Shown here: piece by piece, positions 54,215-61,302 of the stretch
How positions within the stretch are numbered: position 1 is the stretch's first letter
Layout: every line of letters begins with the position of its first letter
NCBI RefSeq assembly: GCF_030246865.1
Contig: NZ_CP126738.1
Coordinates: 3,345,840-3,409,839, forward strand
Direction of reading: 5' to 3'
Length of the DNA stretch: 64,000 nucleotides
Origin: Microbacterium sp. zg-B96
Lineage (GTDB): Bacteria; Actinomycetota; Actinomycetes; Actinomycetales; Microbacteriaceae
Translations under genes and position numbers: made by a program
Notes under the pieces: model-generated
Database searches by the model: none
The model's input: the letters and a program-made list of their open reading frames with translations, nothing else
Told to the model about the DNA's origin: nothing

Positions 54215-55207
54215 GTGCGTCAGGTCATCATCATCGGGTCGGGTCCCGCCGGCTACACCGCCGCCATCTACGCGGCGCGGGCCAACCTCGAACCCCTCGT
54301 CGTCGCCAGTTCCGTCGAAGCCGGCGGAGAGTTGATGAACACCACCGATGTGGAGAACTTCCCCGGATTCCCCGAGGGCATCATGGGGCCGGACCTCATG
54401 ACGAAGATGCAGGAGCAGGCCGAGCGATTCGGCGCCGAAGTGCTCTATGACGACGTTGTGTCGCTCGACCTGGACGGGGACCTCAAGACGGTCACCCTCG
54501 GCAGCGGTGCCGTCCACCAGGCCGAGTCGATCGTCTTCGCCACCGGATCGGCGCCCCGCAAGATCGGGATCGAGGGCGAGTCCCGCCTGTCGGGGCGCGG
54601 CGTGTCCTACTGCGCCACGTGCGACGGGTTCTTCTTCCGTGAGAAGGTCATCGCCGTCGTCGGCGGTGGCGACTCCGCCATGGAGGAGGCGACGTTCCTC
54701 ACCAAGTTCGCGTCGAAGGTCTACGTGATCCACCGCCGCGACCAGTTGCGAGCCTCGAAGATCATGCAGGAGCGCGCCTTCAAGAACGACAAGATCGAAT
54801 TCGTGTGGAACAGCGACGTCGTCGACATCCTCGGTGACGACGCGGTGACCGGTGTCGTGCTGGAGAACACCGTCGACGGCTCCCGCCGCGAACTCCCCCT
54901 CGACGGCGTGTTCGTCGCGATCGGCAATGACCCGCGCACCCACCTCGTGCACGACAAGCTCAAGCTCACGCCGGAAGGCACCGTGTGGGTCCACGGCCGG
55001 TCCTCGCGCACCTCGGTGCCCGGCGTCTTCGCCGCCGGCGACGTGATCGACCCCACCTACCGCCAGGCTGTCACGGCAGCCGGCAGCGGCACGGTGGCGG
55101 CCCTGGACGTCGAGCACTTCCTCGCCGCGCGCGGTGAGGCGTCCCTGCCCGAGACGGACGCGGCGCAGATCGACGGACTCCCCGACGCCGCCACAGTCGG
55201 CGCCTGA
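54215..55207 (+). CDS. trxB: Thioredoxin reductase
   Basis: FAD- and NADPH-dependent reductase of 330 residues: FAD motif GSGPAGYTAAIYAARA, redox pair Cys133-x2-Cys136 in YCATCDGFF, NADPH motif GGGDSAMEEA, and the second FAD motif GVFAAGDVID. Start is GTG 54215 with AAGGAG upstream. It passes electrons to the thioredoxin encoded 58 bp downstream. Confidence 0.98.
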   Translation: MRQVIIIGSGPAGYTAAIYAARANLEPLVVASSVEAGGELMNTTDVENFPGFPEGIMGPDLMTKMQEQAERFGAEVLYDDVVSLDLDGDLKTVTLGSGAVHQAESIVFATGSAPRKIGIEGESRLSGRGVSYCATCDGFFFREKVIAVVGGGDSAMEEATFLTKFASKVYVIHRRDQLRASKIMQERAFKNDKIEFVWNSDVVDILGDDAVTGVVLENTVDGSRRELPLDGVFVAIGNDPRTHLVHDKLKLTPEGTVWVHGRSSRTSVPGVFAAGDVIDPTYRQAVTAAGSGTVAALDVEHFLAARGEASLPETDAAQIDGLPDAATVGA

Positions 55208-55265
55208 CGGAACAATCGGCCGCACGTCGGCGTTACCTCACAGACAGACTTCCGAAGGAGACATC

Positions 55266-55589
55266 ATGACCGCCAAGGCCACCACCACCGACAACTGGCA
55301 GCAGGACGTGCTCGACGCCGACGGCCCCGTGCTCGTCGACTTCTGGGCGGAATGGTGTGGCCCGTGCCGCATGGTCTCGCCGATCCTGGACGAGATCCAG
55401 TCGGAGCACCCCGGCAAGATCACGATCCTCAAGCTCAACGTCGATGAGAACCCCGAGCTGGCGATGAAGTACCAGATCACGTCGATCCCCGCGATGAAGG
55501 TGTTCCGCAAGGGTGAGGTCGAGAAGACGATCATCGGCGCCAAGCCGAAGTTCGCGCTCGAGCAGGACCTCGCGTCCTACATCGGCTGA
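55266..55589 (+). CDS. trxA: Thioredoxin
   Basis: Thioredoxin of 107 residues with the active site WCGPC (Cys31, Cys34), the cis-proline in TSIPAMKVF and the standard length. It reduces disulfides in cytoplasmic proteins and is recharged by TrxB. GAAGGAGA precedes ATG 55266. Co-expressed with trxB from the stress-type promoter. Confidence 0.98.
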   Translation: MTAKATTTDNWQQDVLDADGPVLVDFWAEWCGPCRMVSPILDEIQSEHPGKITILKLNVDENPELAMKYQITSIPAMKVFRKGEVEKTIIGAKPKFALEQDLASYIG

Positions 55590-55602
55590 TTCAGCCGCAC
55601 GG

Positions 55603-55640
55603 CGAAGGCCCGGTCAGATTCAATCTGATCGGGCCTTTTC
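55603..55640. terminator. Terminator after trxA
   Basis: AAGGCCCGGTCAGATT pairs with AATCTGATCGGGCCTT (one G-T wobble) and is followed by TTC on the plus strand. It separates trxA from the convergent small gene. Confidence 0.85.
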
Positions 55641-55652
55641 GTTGTCTCAGAG

Positions 55653-55997
55653 TCAGGATGCCTCGGCGCGCACCGTGGCATCCCACCGGCGATGCGGCTC
55701 GGACCCGAGCAGCCGCCACACCGCGCGGGTGAGCTCTGGATAGTCCAGGGCGATCTGGCGCAGCACCCGGTAATTGCGCGCTTCAGTGGGGCGCGTGCCG
55801 CCGTCTGCGGCGATGTTCTCGGCGCGCAGGATCAGCACCACGAGCTCATCGACACTGGGCAGGTCCTCCATGAAATCCCAGGGATCCTCGCCCGCGCGCA
55901 GCCGTTCGTGTACCAGCACGGACAGCTCGTCCGTCGCCTCGGCGCGCAGCAGCTCGAGGCTCGCCCGGCGAGGGACGTTGTGCTCGTGTGCTGTCAT
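55653..55997 (-). CDS. Small hypothetical protein between trxA and parB
   Basis: Protein of 114 residues, predicted helical, with an acidic centre (GEDPWDFMEDLPSVDELVVL) and a basic C-terminal part (ARNYRVLRQIALDYPELTRA). I do not recognise a family. It starts at ATG 55997, 34 bp downstream of the parB stop on the same strand, so it may be co-transcribed with parAB. No signal peptide or membrane segment. Confidence 0.7.
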   Translation of the reverse strand: MTAHEHNVPRRASLELLRAEATDELSVLVHERLRAGEDPWDFMEDLPSVDELVVLILRAENIAADGGTRPTEARNYRVLRQIALDYPELTRAVWRLLGSEPHRRWDATVRAEAS

Positions 55998-56031
55998 TCT
56001 TCAAGCCTACGTGGGGCCGGCGGGGTCGGCG

Positions 56032-57219
56032 TCAGCGCGCGCCGAACTCGGTCTCGCCGATCTCCTCGAGGATGCGGTTCAGGTCCTGGATCGTGGCGAA
56101 ATCGATTACGACCTGGCCTTTTCGTGCGCTGATGTTGATCTTGACCTTGGTGTTCAGGCGGTCACCCAGTCGCTCGGCCACCTCGTCCAGGTGAGCGCGA
56201 CGCGCTCCGGCCTTCGTCGCGCCGCGACGGGTCGAACCGGCATCCACCGACTTCGCGGCAGCTTCCGCGGCCCGCACGGAGAGGTCCTCGTTGACGATCT
56301 TGTCTGCCAGGCGCTGCATCGCCTCGGGGTCCTCGAGTGACAGCACCGCCCGTGCGTGACCCGCGCTGAGCACACCCGCTGCCACCCGCTGCTGCACCGG
56401 CATGGGGAGCTTCAGCAGGCGGATCGTGTTGCTGATCTGCGGCCGGGAGCGACCGATGCGCGTGGCCAGCTCCTCCTGCGTGATGCCGAAGTCCTCGAGC
56501 AGCTGCTGGTACGCGGATGCCTCTTCGAGCGGGTTGAGCTGCGAGCGGTGCAGGTTCTCCAGCAGCGCGTCGCGCAGCAGGTGCTCGTCCTCGGTGTCGC
56601 GCACGATCGCAGGGATCGAGGTGAGGCCGGCCTCACGGGAAGCGCGGGTGCGGCGCTCACCCATGATCAGCTCGTACTGGCCGTTTTCGTTGGTGCGCAC
56701 CACGACCGGCTGCAGCACACCGAACTCGCGCACGCTGTGCACGAGCTCAGCGAGGTCGTCCGAGTCGAAGTTCGTGCGCGGCTGGCGCGGGTTGGGAACG
56801 ATGTCGTTCGGGTCGACGTGGATCAGCCGGGTGCCGGGGATCGGGAGCAGCTCTGGGGCCGGCGCCTCGGGCGCGGAACCGTTGGCGGCGCCCTCCGGGG
56901 CGTCGGGGGCGTCGGTGCCCGGGGCGTCGGGGGCGTCGGTGCCCGGGGCGTCGGGGGCGTCGGTGCCCGCCGCGTCGGGGTCCACGGTATCGGGCGTGAT
57001 CACGTCGGTGGGCGCGGTGGCGGCGTCGCTGCCGTTACTGCCGGGGGTGCCGTCCGTGGCATCCGCATTCTTCGCGGCATCCGCTTCGAGCAAAGCTGCC
57101 TCAGCGACCGCCCTCCTGGAGACGCCGGGGAAGAACACGTCGACCGGCCGGGCCTCCGACGGCTCTGCCGTGGGAATGAGCGCCCCGATGCCTCGACCGA
57201 GACCAGTTCGTTTCGCCAT
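56032..57219 (-). CDS. parB: Chromosome partitioning protein ParB
   Basis: CTP-dependent DNA clamp of 395 residues that loads at parS and spreads to form the partition complex. The N-terminal tip RTGLGRGIGALIP contacts ParA. An unusually long acidic Ala/Pro/Asp linker (about 45-125) holds three copies of GTDAPDAP. The CTP-binding fold has NPRQPR and GERRTRASREAG (187-198). The HTH domain (TQEELATRIGRSRPQISNTI) recognises parS, and the C-terminal dimer domain begins near 340. Its start overlaps the parA stop by one base. Confidence 0.97.
   Translation of the reverse strand: MAKRTGLGRGIGALIPTAEPSEARPVDVFFPGVSRRAVAEAALLEADAAKNADATDGTPGSNGSDAATAPTDVITPDTVDPDAAGTDAPDAPGTDAPDAPGTDAPDAPEGAANGSAPEAPAPELLPIPGTRLIHVDPNDIVPNPRQPRTNFDSDDLAELVHSVREFGVLQPVVVRTNENGQYELIMGERRTRASREAGLTSIPAIVRDTEDEHLLRDALLENLHRSQLNPLEEASAYQQLLEDFGITQEELATRIGRSRPQISNTIRLLKLPMPVQQRVAAGVLSAGHARAVLSLEDPEAMQRLADKIVNEDLSVRAAEAAAKSVDAGSTRRGATKAGARRAHLDEVAERLGDRLNTKVKINISARKGQVVIDFATIQDLNRILEEIGETEFGAR
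56896..56967 (-). repeat. Three 24-bp tandem repeats inside parB
   Basis: Encodes the three successive GTDAPDAP octapeptides (residues 85-108) in the ParB linker. The nearly identical DNA copies make this an easily expanding and contracting tract. Confidence 0.85.
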
Positions 57220-58160
57220 CAGGATGTTCCTTCGCTGTTGTGTGTGTCGTCCCGCTGGATGATCTCTACGGCCGCTTCCCGGTAGGCCACAGCGCCGGCG
57301 GACTGCCCATCGTAGGCGATGACGGTCTGCCCGAAACTCGGCGCCTCAGACACGCGCACGGACCGCGGAATCACCGTCCGCAGCACCTGCTCCGCGAAGT
57401 GCGACCGAACTTCCTCGGCAACCTGCTGCGCCAATCGGGTACGCCCGTCATACATCGTGAGGAGGATCGTGGAGACGTGCAGCCCGGGGTTGAGGTGCTT
57501 CTGGATCATCCGCACACTGCCGAGCAACTGGCTCAGGCCCTCGAGCGCGTAATACTCGCACTGGATCGGGATCATGACTTCAGCGGCCGCGGTGAAGGCG
57601 TTGATCGTGAGCAGTCCGAGGGAAGGAGGGCAGTCGATGATCACGAAGTCGAGACGCTCTTCGAGGCCGTTGAGGTATTCCTCGAGGGCGGTCTTCAGGC
57701 GATGCTCCCGGGCCACCTGCGACACGAGTTCGATCTCGGCGCCGGCGAGGTGGATGGTGCTGGGCGCGCAGAACAGGTTCGGCGACTCCGGGCTGGTCTG
57801 CACGATGTCTGCGAGCGGGAAGTCGTCGATCAGCACGTCGTAGATGCTCGGGACGTCCGCGGTGTGCGGCACTCCCAGCGCGGTCGACGCGTTGCCCTGC
57901 GGGTCCAGATCGATGACCAGCACCCGTGCGCCGACCGATGCCAGCGCTGCCGCGACGTTGACAGCAGTGGTCGTCTTGCCGACGCCACCCTTCTGGTTGG
58001 ACACCGTCACGATGCGGGTCTTGCCACTCAGGGTGACCTGCGTGTTCTCCAGCGCCCGGCGGCGGGCGCTCAGGTCCATCAGTTCTCGTGCCAGCGGTGA
58101 ATCGTCGACGGAGAAGGATGCCGTTCCGGCTGCATCCCCGGGTTGTTTCACGTGAAACAT
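57219..58160 (-). CDS. parA: Chromosome partitioning ATPase ParA (Soj)
   Basis: Walker-type ATPase of 313 residues that binds the nucleoid and moves ParB-parS complexes. Deviant Walker A KGGVGKTT (57-64), DLDPQGNAS and IIDCPPSLG are present. Its first six residues, MFHVKQ, are encoded by a parS site: ATG 58160 is followed at once by the palindrome at 58144-58159. GGAAGG precedes the ATG. It forms an operon with parB and perhaps the small gene at 55653. Confidence 0.97.
   Translation of the reverse strand: MFHVKQPGDAAGTASFSVDDSPLARELMDLSARRRALENTQVTLSGKTRIVTVSNQKGGVGKTTTAVNVAAALASVGARVLVIDLDPQGNASTALGVPHTADVPSIYDVLIDDFPLADIVQTSPESPNLFCAPSTIHLAGAEIELVSQVAREHRLKTALEEYLNGLEERLDFVIIDCPPSLGLLTINAFTAAAEVMIPIQCEYYALEGLSQLLGSVRMIQKHLNPGLHVSTILLTMYDGRTRLAQQVAEEVRSHFAEQVLRTVIPRSVRVSEAPSFGQTVIAYDGQSAGAVAYREAAVEIIQRDDTHNSEGTS
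58144..58159. other. parS site 1 (perfect), overlapping the parA start
   Basis: TGTTTCACGTGAAACA, the exact bacterial consensus, forming codons 1-6 of parA. Confidence 0.97.
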
Positions 58161-58303
58161 CCTTCCGTATTCACTCGACGAGCCACGTGTTCAACCCTAC
58201 GCGACCCCACCCCCACAGCCCGCCGAACACCCCGCCCAGTCCCCCATACCGGTGGTTGAGTAGGCGTCTCCGGCACCCCCGCTGGCTGAGGAGGCACCTA
58301 AGG

Positions 58304-58316
58304 CCCCCCCCCCCCC
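58304..58316. repeat. Run of 13 C
   Basis: Homopolymer just before the second A element of satellite block 1; likely length-variable or a sequencing-uncertain point. Confidence 0.85.
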
Positions 58317-58363
58317 GCTGGTTGAGTAGGCGCCGAAGGCGCCGTATCGAAACCCCGCTCGCG

Positions 58364-58379
58364 CGTTTCACGTGAAACA
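58364..58379. other. parS site 2
   Basis: CGTTTCACGTGAAACA, intact 14-bp core GTTTCACGTGAAAC. Confidence 0.95.
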
Positions 58380-58525
58380 CCGAGATGTCGCGTGCACGCG
58401 CAGCGACGCCGGCCGGTCTCGATACGCCCGCTGCGCGGGCTACTCGACCACCAGCAAGAGTCCGTCCCCTCTCCCCCGCCGCTGGTTGAGTAGGCGCCGA
58501 AGGTGACGTATCGAAACCCCACCGC

Positions 58526-58541
58526 CGTTTCACGTGAAACA
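58526..58541. other. parS site 3
   Basis: CGTTTCACGTGAAACA, intact core, 162 bp from site 2. Confidence 0.95.
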
Positions 58542-58682
58542 CCGGTGGCCTCCAAGCGCGGACGGTCCGCAGGTCTCGATACGCCCGCTGGGCGGGCTAC
58601 TCGACCACCGGCAAGAGTCCGTTCCCTCTCCCCCGCCGTTGGTTGAGTAGGCGCCGAAGGCGCCGTATCGAAACCCCACTGC

Positions 58683-58698
58683 GGTTTCACGTGAAACA
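58683..58698. other. parS site 4
   Basis: GGTTTCACGTGAAACA, intact core, 157 bp from site 3. Confidence 0.95.
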
Positions 58699-58842
58699 CA
58701 GCTACAGGGCCCGTGTCAGCAGTGGAGTGTGGGTCTCGATACGGCCGCTGGGCGGGCTACTCGACCACCGGCAAGGGTCCGTGCCTTCTCCCCCGCCGGT
58801 GGTTGAGTAGGCGCCGAAGGCGACGTATCGAAACCCCACCGC

Positions 58843-58858
58843 GGTTTCACGTGAAACA
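58843..58858. other. parS site 5
   Basis: GGTTTCACGTGAAACA, intact core, 160 bp from site 4. Confidence 0.95.
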
Positions 58859-58997
58859 CCGTGGGCCCAAGCGCGGACAGTCCGCAGGTCTCGATACGCC
58901 CGCTGGGCGGGCTACTCGACCACCGGCAAGAGTCCGTCCCCTCTCCCCCGCCGCTGGTTGAGTAGGCGCCGAAGACGACGTATCGAAACCCCACCGC

Positions 58998-59013
58998 CGT
59001 TTGACCTGAGACA
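58998..59013. other. Degenerate parS (site 6)
   Basis: CGTTTGACCTGAGACA at the expected register of the repeat, with three changes in the core; probably decayed. Confidence 0.7.
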
Positions 59014-59169
59014 CCGTGGGCCCCAAGCGCGGACACTCCGCCGGTCTCGATACGCCCGCTGCGCGGGCTACTCGACCACCGGCACGGGTCCGTCCCCTCA
59101 CCCCGCCATTGATTGAGTAGGCGCTGTAGCCGCCGTATCGCCCTCCCCGCCCGCATACATACCGCACAC

Positions 59170-59185
59170 CGTTTCACGTGAAACA
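59170..59185. other. parS site 7
   Basis: CGTTTCACGTGAAACA, intact core, last site of block 1, just downstream of the GIY-YIG gene stop. Confidence 0.95.
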
Positions 59186-59215
59186 TGCACTCTGTGAGCA
59201 GGCGTCCACAGTCGA

Positions 59216-59503
59216 TCAGCCGCGGCGCCACACTTTTCGGCTCAACGCTGGCAGATACTCGGTGGCTCCCGTGATCAATGCGATTCTCTTGGCGCGGCCC
59301 CAGCCCTGCAACTGCTTTTCTCTTGCGAATGCGTCAGCGATCCGCTCATACTCCTCGTAGTAGACGAGCACGACCGGCAATCGCGGTCTCGTGTAGTTCG
59401 AGCCCTCACCGTAGTTGTGCTCCTCGACACGCGGAAGCAGATGCCGGGTGCTTCCGACGTAGAAGGAGCCATCGGCGCACTCCAGTACGTATGTGTACCC
59501 CAT
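59216..59503 (-). CDS. GIY-YIG nuclease-domain protein (UPF0213 type)
   Basis: Protein of 95 residues with the GIY-YIG core in variant form: YTYVLECADGSFYVGSTRHL (residues 3-22), the catalytic arginine region LPRVEEHNYGEGSNYTRPRL and the glutamate-containing AFAREKQLQGWGRAKR. The length is that of the stand-alone UPF0213/YhbQ family, DNA-repair-like nucleases of unclear role. It lies alone between parS satellite blocks; the surrounding DNA is repeat, so it may have arrived or been retained as an insertion. Confidence 0.9.
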   Translation of the reverse strand: MGYTYVLECADGSFYVGSTRHLLPRVEEHNYGEGSNYTRPRLPVVLVYYEEYERIADAFAREKQLQGWGRAKRIALITGATEYLPALSRKVWRRG

Positions 59504-59618
59504 GCGGACACACTGGCCGATGGATCGGTCAGAGCGGCAAAGCGGAACCCCGAACGGGGCACAGAATGGCGGTCTACACCGCTGTGCAGGACTCGATCAC
59601 GCCGGAAGCACGGCGCCG

Positions 59619-59634
59619 TGTTTCACGTGAAACC
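59619..59634. other. parS site 8
   Basis: TGTTTCACGTGAAACC, intact core. Confidence 0.95.
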
Positions 59635-59754
59635 TTGACTGGGCGCGGTCACGACATATCGCGTCCAACGCCATTAGGAAAACGTAGGCGCAGCCGTCCG
59701 AAGTCCAGATCGCACGCACCGCGCGCGGTCAATCGTTCGCCTCAGCAGCCGGCA

Positions 59755-59770
59755 GGTTTCACGTGAAACA
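59755..59770. other. parS site 9
   Basis: GGTTTCACGTGAAACA, intact core. Confidence 0.95.
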
Positions 59771-60084
59771 TCACGGCCCAGTCACCTCGAAGTCTTGGCG
59801 CCGACCCGCTCCGGCAGTGCACAGGGTCGAGTATCGGTCGATTAGGTAGGTGATCGGGCGTGAAATTTGCTCATCGGGGGAGCATAGAGCGCGATCTGAC
59901 GGTATTGCCGCCGGCCAAGCGGCTCAGCGCGCTGCTCTCAACGGCTCTGAGAGAACCGAAAGTGGCCAAATGTGAGCGACCCAGCCACCTACCGCCACCC
60001 CAACCGGCGCGGCAATCGCGACAACCCTGGACTCCAGCCGCGAAGTCCAGAGCGCGTGCGTGCGCGGAAAGTTCCGTCTAGGCG

Positions 60085-60100
60085 CGTTTCACCTGAAACG
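60085..60100. other. Degenerate parS (site 10)
   Basis: CGTTTCACCTGAAACG, one change at the centre of the palindrome (G to C). Confidence 0.75.
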
Positions 60101-60200
60101 CGCCGGGCTCGATACCGCGCTTCGCGCCGCAGACGTGAGGGCCGCTCGCGCGTGCAGGTTTCGAAACACCGCGGTCTACTCGACGAACGGGTTCGCGGGG

Positions 60201-60216
60201 GGTTTCACGTGAAACG
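60201..60216. other. parS site 11
   Basis: GGTTTCACGTGAAACG, intact core. Confidence 0.95.
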
Positions 60217-60335
60217 GGCTGTTGCGCCGAGACGTGACCATGTGCGCAAGTGAGGCACGCGAGTCTCGATACGCCCGCCTCGCGGGCTACTCGACCAGCG
60301 GGGGTGCGGTACCGGGACAGTCGGGCCACGGGGTA

Positions 60336-60351
60336 TGTTTCACGTGAAACG
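60336..60351. other. parS site 12
   Basis: TGTTTCACGTGAAACG, intact core. Confidence 0.95.
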
Positions 60352-60455
60352 GGTGGTACGCCACGATCTGAGGGCCGCTCGCGGCTCGCGGGTCTCGATT
60401 TCGCCCGCCTCGCGGGCTACTCGACCAGCGGAGGCCGCGCGTTCCACCTCGATGG

Positions 60456-60471
60456 TGTTTCACGTGACACG
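60456..60471. other. Degenerate parS (site 13)
   Basis: TGTTTCACGTGACACG, one change in the right half (A to C). Confidence 0.75.
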
Positions 60472-60547
60472 GGGGGTCTCGATACGCCCGCTTTGCGGGC
60501 TACTCGACCAGCGGGGTGCGGTACCGGGACAGTCGGGCCACGGGGTA

Positions 60548-60563
60548 TGTTTCACGTGAAACG
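60548..60563. other. parS site 14
   Basis: TGTTTCACGTGAAACG, intact core. Confidence 0.95.
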
Positions 60564-60662
60564 GGGCGGTACGCCACGATCTGAGGGCCGCTCGCGGCAT
60601 GGGGTCTCGATAACGCCCACTTCGCGGGCTACTCGACCACCGGGGCTGCGGGGGCAGTGGGG

Positions 60663-61286
60663 TCAGCGGACGGTGGCTCGAATGACCCGCGTGGGCTCTT
60701 CGATGAGGCCTTCGCCGATCGGTTCCACGCGCACGTCAGACAGGCGGTACTTGCGAATCACCTTTTCTGCGGCGGCGATCTCGTTCGCGGCGTTGGCGCC
60801 CTTCAGCAAAATCAACTCACCGCCGTCGCGCACCAGGGGAGCGGTCAACGGCACCAGGGTGCGCAGCGCACTGACGGCCCGAGCCGTCACGGCATCCAGC
60901 ACCGGACCGCGGTTCCAGTCCTCCGCGCGTCCTCGCAGCACCTCGACATTGTCCAGGCCAAGGGCGCGCACCTGCTCGTTCAGCCACACGACACGACGTT
61001 CCATCGGTTCGATGAGCACCCACTCGACATCGGGGCGCGCAATGGCCAGCACCAACCCAGGCAGACCCGCACCGGAGCCGACGTCGCCGACGCGACCCGA
61101 AAACAGTGGCGCAGCAACCGCGCTGTTCAGGATGTGTCGGCTCCACAGGCGGGGCAATTCGAGCGGGCCGATCAGCCCGCGCTCCTCACCGTGCTGGGCA
61201 AGAGCTGCCGTGAACGCGCGTGCCGGCTCGATGCGATCGCCGAAGATCTCAGCGGCGACGGCGGGTTCTGCTTCGAGAGTGCTCAC
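60663..61286 (-). CDS. rsmG: 16S rRNA (guanine527-N7)-methyltransferase RsmG (GidB)
   Basis: Methyltransferase of 207 residues that modifies G527 of 16S rRNA. SAM-binding motif GDVGSGAGLPGLVLAI (67-82), LIEPMERRVVWLNE and VTARAVSALRTLVP are typical. GTG 61286 is chosen (VSTLEAEP): the parS at 61287-61302 ends exactly before it and the frame upstream is parS plus antisense of jag. It lies between jag and the parS array in the conserved origin-side order. Confidence 0.95.
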   Translation of the reverse strand: MSTLEAEPAVAAEIFGDRIEPARAFTAALAQHGEERGLIGPLELPRLWSRHILNSAVAAPLFSGRVGDVGSGAGLPGLVLAIARPDVEWVLIEPMERRVVWLNEQVRALGLDNVEVLRGRAEDWNRGPVLDAVTARAVSALRTLVPLTAPLVRDGGELILLKGANAANEIAAAEKVIRKYRLSDVRVEPIGEGLIEEPTRVIRATVR

Positions 61287-61302
61287 TGTTTCACGTGAAA
61301 CG
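61287..61302. other. parS site 15, between jag stop and rsmG start
   Basis: TGTTTCACGTGAAACG, intact core; occupies the full 16 bp between the jag stop (61303) and rsmG start (61286). Confidence 0.95.

Larger units (their letters stand above)
58237..59185. repeat. Satellite block 1: about six 155-164 bp units, each carrying a parS
   Basis: Each unit has, in order, an A element (GGTTGAGTAGGCGCCGAAG then GTATCGAAACC), parS, 25-50 bp of spacer, a B element (GGTCTCGATACG then CTACTCGACCACCGG, inverse of A) and a CAAGAGTCCGT-like tail. A elements start at 58254 (degenerate), 58320, 58484, 58641, 58801, 58956 and 59111 (degenerate). B elements start at 58415, 58572, 58732, 58887 and 59043. No gene is supported in 58161-59215; translations starting MFHVK are parS read as protein. 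Confidence 0.92.
59504..60084. other. Intergenic region with two parS and no supported gene
   Basis: Lower repeat content and a somewhat lower G+C than neighbours. It contains parS sites at 59619 and 59755 and a short C4GAACG4 hairpin near 59550. Short open frames such as 59860-60081 lack coding-like codon use, so none is called. Confidence 0.6.
60085..60660. repeat. Satellite block 2: second repeat family carrying parS
   Basis: Units of about 90-135 bp with parS, then a GGTACGCCACGATCTGAGGG-like segment, a B element (starts near 60261, 60391, 60475 and 60603) and GGTACCGGGACAGTCGGGCC-like DNA. There are no A elements. This makes it a distinct family from block 1 that shares only parS and the B palindrome. 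Confidence 0.88.

Noticed and set aside
58171..59231. Several open frames starting MFHVK in the 58-59 kb region
   Set aside because: They are parS sites and satellite repeats read as protein; the sequence repeats with the DNA period and has no coding pattern.
59860..60081. 73-codon frame MKFAHRGSIERD and so on
   Set aside because: No ribosome-binding site, no coding-like third-position bias and no recognisable domain.
58237..60660. CRISPR array
   Set aside because: The repeats are ~160 bp with palindromic parte and conserved spacers; there are no short repeats with unique spacers and no cas genes.
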